A program made the translations under genes and the position numbers. The notes under the pieces were generated by a model. It had not been told where the DNA came from and searched no databases. It saw only the letters and a program-made list of their open reading frames with translations. Source: Myxococcales bacterium (lineage in GTDB: Bacteria; Myxococcota_A; Polyangia; Polyangiales; JAFGIB01). From it: 64,000 nt of DNA. The stretch lies in the NCBI GenBank assembly GCA_029880325.1, contig JAOUOP010000044.1, positions 1 to 64,000 on the forward strand. Reading direction: 5' to 3'. Positions 27,904-35,268 of the stretch are shown here, piece after piece (within the stretch, counting starts at the first letter, position 1; every line of letters begins with the position of its first letter).

Positions 27904-30900
27904 CTACTCGACCGGCAGCAGATTGAAGGCGTCGGTATCGAAGCGGTAGATGCCGTAGGGGCCGGCGGTGACCAGCAACGCGTCGCCGTCGAAGAGAATC
28001 TGCTCGGGCCAGCCGCGGGTGGTGAAGAAGGCCTGGGCGTAGGGCGCGCTGGCGTCCTCGATGTTCAGCATCAGGAGCCCACCGGGCACGTTGTAGAGCG
28101 CGCGGGCGTCATGGCTGGCCTGTAGCTCCGCGTAGCGGTCGATGTCCACCTCCGAAACGACCTCGAGGCCATCACGGGCGACGATGCTCAGCCGGCTGAG
28201 CTCGACATCGCCCCCGCTGGTGCCAAAGCCCCCGGGCAGCGCCGCGTCGGTGGCGATGGGCACCCCGACGCCATAGTAGCCGCCGGCCGCCACGTCGTCA
28301 TGACTGACGAGCAAGTGACCGTCCTCGCTGACGACCGAGCGCACATTGCGGCCCTCGAAGCCGAGGCTGGCCTCGATCGCGACGCCGGCATCGCCCACGC
28401 TCAGCTGGTGCAGCCAGGTGTCGGCCTGCGCCTGCCCCCAGCGCAGGTCCCGGGTGTAGAGGCGCTCGCCATCGACCGCGATCAGCTCACCGGGAACGTT
28501 GACCGCATCGCCCACCACCAGCGCCGCCGGGTCGGAAGCGTCGACCTCGCGATAGAAGTAGCGCACGTGGGGACGCTCGTCGCCCTCGAGTTCGTAGGGC
28601 TTGCGGAAGCTGTAGTAGAGCTTGTCGCCCTGGGGCAGCACCCGCACCGACTCCTCGGAGCGATCCATGGTCTGGGTCTGACCGAAGCGCGGCTCGCTCG
28701 GCGAGCTCAAATCGAGCGCGGTAAAGCGATAGCTGCTCCAGTAGCGGTAGCGCTCATTGTCCCAGCAGCTTTCTTCCAGCGCGAGTTCGGCCAGGTCCAC
28801 CGGCTCGCCGCAGTCGCGGCTTCCGTCGAAGCTGTATGAACAGTAGCGATATTCGCCTTCGCAGATTTCGGGCCCGCCCTCGAGTGTGCGACAGGTCCGG
28901 TAGCCCTCGTAGTAACTCTCGGTCCACTCCATGCACTCGGGGTCGGCGCAGCTCGTCTCATAGTCTTGCTGCGGCCAGAAGTTGCAGACCCGCTCCCTTC
29001 CGAGCAGCTCGTCCTGGGGCTCGGCATCGACGAAAACCAGGGCGTCACCCACCACGAAGGAGCCCTCGGCCTGGCCACCGCCGAACCACAATGGCCCCAT
29101 GCCGCAGCCGACGAAGCCGCCTCCGAAACCGCCGAAGTAGCCGTCGTAGCCGAAGTAACTGGGACGTACGCTGTCGCTGACGGCCTTGCCGACTTCGGCG
29201 GGTTCCTTCGGGTCGCTGAGGTCGAAGACACGCACCGTGGTCTCGTAGCTGAGTTCTTCCTTGCTGGTATCGACCATGCGATAGCTCACGCTCAGCAGGA
29301 GATCACCGGCCTTGAGCAGCTGGACGTCGGCGTCGACCTCGAAGCTCGCCAGCGCGTTCGTGGTATTCGGGTCGGCGGCGGCCTCGATGATCTCCAGCCT
29401 CGCCTGCGGAACTTCCTGGCTGCCCTCCAGGTAGGGGTCGTAGTAGTAGTCGTAGCTGGGGCGCGTCAGACGCGCGCGGTAGTCGCCGTAGCGCAGGAGA
29501 CGGCCGTAGTTCGGAGCCAGCTCGACGCTGCCGAGCAACGCTGGAGCGTCGGGGTCGCCGTGGTCGTAGAGGGCGAGCGAAGACTCCGAGAGGTTGGCGC
29601 TCAAGTCGTCGCCCGCCAGGAAGCTGCGACGCACGGGCGAGTCGTGTTTCATCTGGCCGCGCAGGGTCACGGTGGAGTCGGAGAAGGTGAAAAGGTGAAC
29701 GCCGGACACCTCACCCCTGTAGTGCCCCTGGGCATCGACCTCGGAGCCCTGGAATGGCAACAGCACCAGGCCACGCTCCTCGGTGCCATCGGCGGCGTTC
29801 ACGCTGAGCGCGTTTTCGAGGACGCTGAAGGCGCGGTGATCCCAGCTGGCCTCCGACCAGGACCACTGCAGCGTATCGCCCGCAGCGCGGGCCAGGAGCG
29901 GCTCGGCGTTGTCGAGGTTGGTGATGTCGTAGAGGCTCACGGCGGGGGCGCGGCCACCATCGGCATCGTCGATACCCACGCCGATCAGACGCGTGGCATC
30001 GGCGACGGGGCGGAAGAAGTCATTCCAGCCCGAGACGATGTACTCGCTGCGCTCCTGGCAGCTGCCGTCGGCCCCCATGGCAAAGGCGTGGAAGGGATCC
30101 TGGCGCAGATAGGTGACGAAGAAGGCCTTGTCGCCGACGAAGAGCGTCGCGTAGAGGTCCTGCCCGGCGCCGAAAGCGCAGCTGTCGAGCGCCGACAGGG
30201 CGCCGAGGTCGGCGGCGTCGAAGGTCTGCACGGTGTTGATGCTCTGCTGCCAGTCGGTCGAGACCACGCGCAGGATGCCCTCGTGCAAGTCCATGCGGAA
30301 TTGATTTTCGATGTAGCCGGCGACCTGAACCGAATCGCCTAGCACCATCGAGCCGGCCGGGTCGGAGATGTCGACGAGCGTGACCAGACTGCGGTCGTCG
30401 TTTCGCAGCCACTGCTGGTGGGCCACCATCAGCACCTCGCTGGTGGCCTGGATGTCCTGGACGTAGCCCTCCAGCTCGAGCTCGGTGACCTTGTCGAGCA
30501 TCCCCGCGGTGACGTCGAAGCTGGTGACCACGGTCTGCTCCCGGTACTCGAGATAGCCCTGCTCGCTTTGCACCTCGACGCCATGGCTCGAGACCACGAA
30601 GAGGGAGCTGCCATTGTCGCCCTGTACCAGGCGGCTCTTGCGCACGTAGCCCTCGATCAAGCGCTGGTCGATCAGGACCGGTTTCGCAGGATCTGCGAGG
30701 CTCACCGAGAGCAGCAGCCCGCCGCTGCGGCTCTCGGCCCGCACATCGTCGCGACTGCCGTAATAGGCCTGATAACCGTTGAGCAAGACCAGGGCCCGGT
30801 CGCCCTGCACGTACATCTCCTCGGGCTCGCCGGCGACCGCGTAGTGACCGATGATGCTGGGTTCTGAAGGGTCGGCGATGTCGATCACCTGCAGGCCGCG

Positions 30901-31215
30901 GTAGGAGTTGAGGTTCAGGATGCGGCCCTGATCGAGCACGCGGTAGATGTCGCCCTCGACCACGCTGGCGCCAGCGCGGGAGTTATCAACGCCGTCGCCA
31001 CCTGCTTCGGCGACCGACGGGGCAGCGGTGGCTGTGGCGCCACCTGCGCCGCCGGTACCGGCCGGCACACCCGCGGCTTGACCCGCAAAGGCATCGGCCG
31101 AGACGAAGATGCCGGCGTTATCGTCGTTGTCGGGGCCTTTGTGGCTGTCGCCTCCGCAGGCGAATGTCCCGAGAAGGGAAATGCAGACGATCCAAAACAG
31201 CGTGCGCGTATGCAT
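27904..31215 (-). CDS. Large beta-propeller lipoprotein
   Basis: The 1,103-residue protein has a lipoprotein signal ending FAC and a Gly/Ala-rich linker. The body carries repeated blocks with RVLDQGRILNLNSYRGLQVIDI, GYVQDIQATSEVLMVAHQQW and ITNLDNAEPLL, the pattern of the secreted C-terminal beta-propeller family (PF09826, COG4880). Several Cys-rich inserts near the middle (around residues 720-830) are probably disulfide-linked. It should be on the cell surface or in the periplasm. Substrate or binding partner is unknown. The start ATG 31215 has GGAGG upstream. It converges on the DUF4388/J-like gene, with 11 bases between their stops. Confidence 0.75.
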   Translation of the reverse strand: MHTRTLFWIVCISLLGTFACGGDSHKGPDNDDNAGIFVSADAFAGQAAGVPAGTGGAGGATATAAPSVAEAGGDGVDNSRAGASVVEGDIYRVLDQGRILNLNSYRGLQVIDIADPSEPSIIGHYAVAGEPEEMYVQGDRALVLLNGYQAYYGSRDDVRAESRSGGLLLSVSLADPAKPVLIDQRLIEGYVRKSRLVQGDNGSSLFVVSSHGVEVQSEQGYLEYREQTVVTSFDVTAGMLDKVTELELEGYVQDIQATSEVLMVAHQQWLRNDDRSLVTLVDISDPAGSMVLGDSVQVAGYIENQFRMDLHEGILRVVSTDWQQSINTVQTFDAADLGALSALDSCAFGAGQDLYATLFVGDKAFFVTYLRQDPFHAFAMGADGSCQERSEYIVSGWNDFFRPVADATRLIGVGIDDADGGRAPAVSLYDITNLDNAEPLLARAAGDTLQWSWSEASWDHRAFSVLENALSVNAADGTEERGLVLLPFQGSEVDAQGHYRGEVSGVHLFTFSDSTVTLRGQMKHDSPVRRSFLAGDDLSANLSESSLALYDHGDPDAPALLGSVELAPNYGRLLRYGDYRARLTRPSYDYYYDPYLEGSQEVPQARLEIIEAAADPNTTNALASFEVDADVQLLKAGDLLLSVSYRMVDTSKEELSYETTVRVFDLSDPKEPAEVGKAVSDSVRPSYFGYDGYFGGFGGGFVGCGMGPLWFGGGQAEGSFVVGDALVFVDAEPQDELLGRERVCNFWPQQDYETSCADPECMEWTESYYEGYRTCRTLEGGPEICEGEYRYCSYSFDGSRDCGEPVDLAELALEESCWDNERYRYWSSYRFTALDLSSPSEPRFGQTQTMDRSEESVRVLPQGDKLYYSFRKPYELEGDERPHVRYFYREVDASDPAALVVGDAVNVPGELIAVDGERLYTRDLRWGQAQADTWLHQLSVGDAGVAIEASLGFEGRNVRSVVSEDGHLLVSHDDVAAGGYYGVGVPIATDAALPGGFGTSGGDVELSRLSIVARDGLEVVSEVDIDRYAELQASHDARALYNVPGGLLMLNIEDASAPYAQAFFTTRGWPEQILFDGDALLVTAGPYGIYRFDTDAFNLLPVE

Positions 31216-31376
31216 GGCGGGCCTCCGTGAAAGCTCTCTCTGAGCCAATACGCAAGCCCCATGCCAGCGCCCCTCGCCCTCTGAATTGTGCGGACTTCGG
31301 CGAACCTCGCCCCCTCCGCCCCGCGCGCACGCGAAATCTGCGCCGGGGCTGTGCCATTGTGTGCCGAGTTAGGGCC

Positions 31377-31448
31377 CGGGCAGCCGGAAGTCATCCGTAT
31401 GGGGCGTGACGGCGGGCACGCCCCATACGGATGACTTCCGGCTGCCCG
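31377..31448. repeat. Perfect 32-bp palindrome, REP-like
   Basis: The arms 31377-31408 and 31417-31448 are identical inverted repeats of 32 bases with an 8-base loop. The palindrome is between the stop of queG and the start of the beta-propeller gene, both on the minus strand. No T-run follows either arm, so an intrinsic terminator is possible only in a non-canonical form. A mobile palindromic element is an alternative. Confidence 0.75.
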
Positions 31449-31460
31449 GACCCTTACGGA

Positions 31461-32525
31461 CTATTCGCGCTCGATGCGCGCCAGCGCCGTGCGCGCCGCT
31501 TCGCGCACGCCCGCGTCGGGGTCACGCTCGGCCGCCTCGCGCAGCACCGGCAACGAACGACGCTGACCAGCATTGCCCAAGACCAGCGCCGCATTGCGGG
31601 CCAGCCCCGCGCGCCCCGTGCGCCGCAGCGGCGACCCCTGGGCAAACCCCAGGTGAGCCTCGTCATCCATGCCCATCAGGTCCTCGGCCGACAGCCCCTC
31701 GAAGCGCGCGGCCGGCGCAAACGCCGCCGTGGCGGCGGGCGGCGGCGGCGAAGTGCGATTGAAGGGGCACGGGTCCTGGCAGGCATCGCAGCCGAAGAGC
31801 CAGTCTCCTGTTTCCGCGCTCTGCTCGGCTTCGATGGCGCCGCGGTGCTCAATGGTCAGATAGGAGATGCAGCGGCGGGCATCGAGCTGCCGTGGCCCCA
31901 CGAAGGCCGACGTGGGGCAGGCGTCCAGGCAAGCGGTGCAGCGCCCGCAGCGCGAGGCCATGGGCTCGGCCGGCGGCAGCTCGGCGTCGGTGACGATGGC
32001 GCCCAGAAAAACGTGAGAGCCCAGCCCCGGGATGATCAACGCACAGTTTTTGCCGATAAAACCGAGGCCAGCCCGCGCCGCCCAGGCCCGCTCCATCACC
32101 GGCAGTGTATCCACCGAGACGCGCGCACGATGGCCCTCGGCGCGCAGGAGCGCACTGATTTTGCGCAGGCGCTTGTGCAGAACGTTATGGTAGTCGCGTC
32201 CCTGAGCGTAGCGCGCGATGCGGCCCGGTCGCAGGTCCAGGGGCGCCTCGGCACGCCCATGGGGCGCGGCGACGACGATCACGCTGCGAGCGCCGGGCAA
32301 CATCCCCTCGTGCCTGGGATCGGCGCGCACCTCGGCCGTCCGGGCCATGTAGTCCATGGTTCCGTGGCGGCCGGCGGCGATCCAGGCGCGCAGCTGCTCG
32401 CCCTCGGGCTCGAGGGCACAGGCTTCGGCGAAGCCCACGGCGGCAAAGCCCAGCTCTCCCGCAAGCTCGCGCAGGCGCGGCTCCAATGGGACCTGTGCGG
32501 CGGCGCCGGCCTCAGAGCGCGACAT
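31461..32525 (-). CDS. queG: Epoxyqueuosine reductase QueG
   Basis: A 354-residue cobalamin- and iron-sulfur-dependent enzyme that reduces epoxyqueuosine to queuosine at the tRNA wobble position. The two 4Fe-4S cluster motifs are CGRCTACLDACPT and CDACQDPCPFN. The N-terminal domain contains RYAQGRDYHNVLHKRL, and ALVLGNAGQ starts the C-terminal HEAT-like repeats. Length fits the family (about 340-380). The start is ATG 32525 or ATG 32537; both lie within the end of the TonB-like gene. The gene overlaps that upstream gene, so it is cotranscribed. Confidence 0.92.
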   Translation of the reverse strand: MSRSEAGAAAQVPLEPRLRELAGELGFAAVGFAEACALEPEGEQLRAWIAAGRHGTMDYMARTAEVRADPRHEGMLPGARSVIVVAAPHGRAEAPLDLRPGRIARYAQGRDYHNVLHKRLRKISALLRAEGHRARVSVDTLPVMERAWAARAGLGFIGKNCALIIPGLGSHVFLGAIVTDAELPPAEPMASRCGRCTACLDACPTSAFVGPRQLDARRCISYLTIEHRGAIEAEQSAETGDWLFGCDACQDPCPFNRTSPPPPAATAAFAPAARFEGLSAEDLMGMDDEAHLGFAQGSPLRRTGRAGLARNAALVLGNAGQRRSLPVLREAAERDPDAGVREAARTALARIERE

Positions 32526-34161
32526 GGCGCGGCTCATCGACCTTGGCGGGCGGCAGCGCGTGGCCCAGCTCGCCCTCCCCCGGACGTGGAGCGGGTCCGC
32601 TCGGGTCGCGCAGGGGCCCCTGACCGGGCTGCGGGGTATCGGGCGGATGGGGCAGCATGATGGGACGGGCATTGAAGGTGCCGCACGCGCGATGGTCGCG
32701 ATAGAAGCCCCAGTGCACGTAGAGCCGGCCGTTGCCCGACAGGATCTTGCGCGGTGGAGCCTCGAAGGGAGCCGCATCCATGACCGCGTTGAAGGCGCCG
32801 AGGTCGAAGGGCGAAAAGCCGCTGGTCTTGACCACGCCGACCTTGTGGATGGTCCCGTCGCCGTTGATGACGATCTCGAGCCGGGTATGCAGGTTGTAAT
32901 CGCTGAACGGGCCGCCGTAGGGCAAGCGCCGCAGAAACTTGAACGCAAACTCCTGGTGGATACGCCGGTGAATGGTGGCCAGGTAGTGAGCGAAGGGCGA
33001 GGCCGCAGCGTTCAGAGCCGTTTGATTGCCCGGACGCACATCGGGCACATAGTTCTCGATTGCCGCCCGGTACTTGCGGAAGCGTTCGTTGTGGTTGCTG
33101 CCCCGGGCCTTCGATCTGCGTTGCTCCAGGTAGGCCTGGCGCTCGCGTGCGAGTTCCTCGGAGCCGAAGACCTGCTCGAATTGGGAGAACGACAACCGGA
33201 GGTTGGCCCCCTGGTGGGCGTCGGAGGCGCTCTGGGAGTGGCGATGGGGCGTCTGCCGACCGGCCACCTGCTTGCCACCATCGCGCAGCGCGCCGCGTCC
33301 CTCGGGACTCTTGCGGATGCGAAAGCTGCCCATGCCGTCTTCGACCACGATGGTGTTGTCTTCGCCGCCCGACTGTTGCGAGCCGCTCTGCAGCTTGGCC
33401 TGCTGCTCGCGGGTGGGCGCCACCGAGCGCGGTGCATGGGTGACGGCGGTGGCCTCGCGCTGCCCGGCCGAGGGCATCGAGCGCACCACCGGCCGATCCT
33501 GGGCTTCGTTCGAATCGGGCGAGCGACTGTCCTCGCCGTCCACGTTGCGCAAGTCGGCCACCTCTTGCTCGTCGGAGGAGCCGGGCTGTTGGTCGTCGCC
33601 GGGATTGGGGCGACCGGGATCGGGCTGCTCATGGTCCTCGTGCTGATTGCGCACGTTGGCGACCGTCTCCTCCTCCACGCGTCGATTCTCTTCGGCGATG
33701 AAGCGCGCGTTTTCGGGCGCCTCCACGTTGGGGTCCTCGCTCTTCTGGGTCACGGCGAGCCGATTGGGCGGCTCATCGGGCACCACGACGGGCTCGGCAG
33801 GCGGCTCGGGCTTGACGATCTCCGGCTCGGGCTCGGGCTCCGGCTTTGGCGTGGGCATGAACTCGGGCTCCGGCAGCGGCGGCGGTTTGCGCCGGGCCAG
33901 CTCGGGTGGCGGCTCCTCGTCTTCCGCGGCCTGCTCACCCTCCACGTCGGCCGACAGCTGAGTATCGGGCAGCTCGACTTCCTTCTCGATCTCGCCCAGC
34001 GGCGCCAGCTCGAACTCCACCGTCTGCGGGGGCTCGGGCTTGGGCTGATTGAGCATCACCTCGGCGAGCACGCCGAGCGCCTCGTAGACCGGCAGGTGCA
34101 CCCCCAGCGACGCGAGCAATGCCACGGCAAAGACCGCCATGCTGGATCGCCAATATCGCAC
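32512..34161 (-). CDS. TonB-like protein with long Pro/Glu-rich linker
   Basis: A 549-residue protein with one N-terminal membrane helix (SMAVFAVALLASLGVHL), a long Pro/Lys/Glu-rich periplasmic linker with KPEPEPEPEIVKPE, a Gln/Ser-rich part, and a C-terminal domain. The end has RLEIVINGDGTIHKVGVVKTSG and DAAPFEAPP, which are TonB C-terminal-like. TonB passes energy from ExbB-ExbD to outer-membrane transporters. No exbB or exbD is in the window. The family assignment is good, but whether it energises a receptor is inferred. The start is GTG 34161 or ATG 34140; neither has a strong ribosome binding site. It overlaps queG. Confidence 0.8.
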   Translation of the reverse strand: MRYWRSSMAVFAVALLASLGVHLPVYEALGVLAEVMLNQPKPEPPQTVEFELAPLGEIEKEVELPDTQLSADVEGEQAAEDEEPPPELARRKPPPLPEPEFMPTPKPEPEPEPEIVKPEPPAEPVVVPDEPPNRLAVTQKSEDPNVEAPENARFIAEENRRVEEETVANVRNQHEDHEQPDPGRPNPGDDQQPGSSDEQEVADLRNVDGEDSRSPDSNEAQDRPVVRSMPSAGQREATAVTHAPRSVAPTREQQAKLQSGSQQSGGEDNTIVVEDGMGSFRIRKSPEGRGALRDGGKQVAGRQTPHRHSQSASDAHQGANLRLSFSQFEQVFGSEELARERQAYLEQRRSKARGSNHNERFRKYRAAIENYVPDVRPGNQTALNAAASPFAHYLATIHRRIHQEFAFKFLRRLPYGGPFSDYNLHTRLEIVINGDGTIHKVGVVKTSGFSPFDLGAFNAVMDAAPFEAPPRKILSGNGRLYVHWGFYRDHRACGTFNARPIMLPHPPDTPQPGQGPLRDPSGPAPRPGEGELGHALPPAKVDEPRHVAL

Positions 34162-34273
34162 GCTGCAAACCCGGAGTGGTTCTGGAGCCTACCACAGGCC
34201 GACCCCTGCCGCCCGTGGGCGACGGGGCGCTGGCGATCGGAATTCGGGTGTCTACTTCCTGCCTGGGTAAATC

Positions 34274-34714
34274 ATGGTTTTTACGCGAATTCCCCGGGTC
34301 AAGGGCGTGATGACGCCATTCCCCTACCACCTCGACGGCGGCGACTCCCTGGAGAGCGCCACCGCGATGATGGAGAGCCACGGCATCCGCCATGTTCCCG
34401 TCACCGAGCACGGGCGTGTGATCGGCGTGATCTCCGAGTCCGACCTGCGGGTCGCCTCCGCCCTGGCTGCCGAGCGGGGCGAGCAATCGCCGCTAAAACT
34501 GGGCGTGATTTGCACCAAGGACCCCTACCTGGTGGACCTGGAGACGCGCCTGGACCGGGTGGTCTCCGAGATGGCCGGACGCCAGGTGGGCTCAGCCCTG
34601 GTCATGCGCGAGGACAAGCTGGTGGGCATCCTGACCACCACCGACGCCTGCCGCCTGCTCGGGGAATTGCTGCGCGAGAGCCTGCCGGCCGGCGGCGACG
34701 ACGACGCGGCCTGA
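34274..34714 (+). CDS. Tandem CBS-domain protein
   Basis: A 146-residue cytoplasmic protein consisting of two CBS domains. The first has VPVTEHGRVIGVISESDL (around 41-58) and the second ALVMREDKLVGILTTTDA (around 107-124). Such stand-alone pairs bind adenine nucleotides or c-di-AMP-type ligands and control partner proteins; here none is fused. cdaA, a c-di-AMP synthase, is encoded 7 kb away, but a link is speculative. The ATG at 34274 is the only reasonable start. Confidence 0.88.
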   Translation: MVFTRIPRVKGVMTPFPYHLDGGDSLESATAMMESHGIRHVPVTEHGRVIGVISESDLRVASALAAERGEQSPLKLGVICTKDPYLVDLETRLDRVVSEMAGRQVGSALVMREDKLVGILTTTDACRLLGELLRESLPAGGDDDAA

Positions 34715-34725
34715 AGCGGGGCACC

Positions 34726-35268
34726 CTATGGAGTGGCTTCGAGCCGCGCGAGTTCAGCTGCGATCCAGCGCCGCACAGCGCCCGGAAAGGGCCACATGTA
34801 GCCGTAGGCGCCCGAGGTAAACTGGCGCACGATGCGGGCGTGCAAGGCGGGGTCGTGCGCCGCCCCCAGCCCACGCACCTCGGCCGTGGCCCGGAGGGTC
34901 TCGGCGTAGGCCTCCCACTCCAGCCGCGCCCGCCCATAGGCCAGGCCCAGCGGCAGCAAAGGCAGCAGGTAGAGCAAGGTCATGCCAACCCAACCGAAAC
35001 GCCGAAACTGGCGCAAGTGCACGGCCTCGTGGCGCAGGATGATGTAGCGGCTCGCGTCGTCGAGGGCTTCCCACGATCGCGGTAGGTAAATCGTGCTGCC
35101 CAGGGTGGTCAGGTAGTGGTCCAGATAGGCGCGCTGCCCCCCGAAAGTCACCAGCCTGAGCAGGCGGTCGATCAGCTGCGACAGCCGGTCATCGGCCTTG
35201 GGCCGCAAGCGCAGGCGCGGAAACTCGTGGGCTAGCTCTTCGAGGTAGCGCTCGCTACGCCCCGTCAT
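34726..35268 (-). CDS. Putative membrane-associated HExxH metallopeptidase
   Basis: A 180-residue protein with a HEAVH zinc motif near residue 79, followed by a hydrophobic stretch (TLLYLLPLLPLGLAY) and an EWEAYAET segment that could give the third, Glu, zinc ligand. The layout looks like a small membrane-tethered peptidase, but I do not recognise a named family. It follows gyrA in the same direction with overlapping ends (14 bases), so translation may be coupled. A non-proteolytic role is possible because key residues outside HEAVH cannot be checked by eye. Confidence 0.6.
   Translation of the reverse strand: MTGRSERYLEELAHEFPRLRLRPKADDRLSQLIDRLLRLVTFGGQRAYLDHYLTTLGSTIYLPRSWEALDDASRYIILRHEAVHLRQFRRFGWVGMTLLYLLPLLPLGLAYGRARLEWEAYAETLRATAEVRGLGAAHDPALHARIVRQFTSGAYGYMWPFPGAVRRWIAAELARLEATP

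Noticed and set aside
31377..31448. CRISPR repeat or attachment site
   Set aside because: It is a single perfect palindrome with no spacers, cas genes or integrase nearby.
32356..35085. Very long antisense plus-strand frame of 909 residues
   Set aside because: It runs opposite to queG and the TonB-like gene, which have clear motifs. The high GC content keeps antisense frames open.
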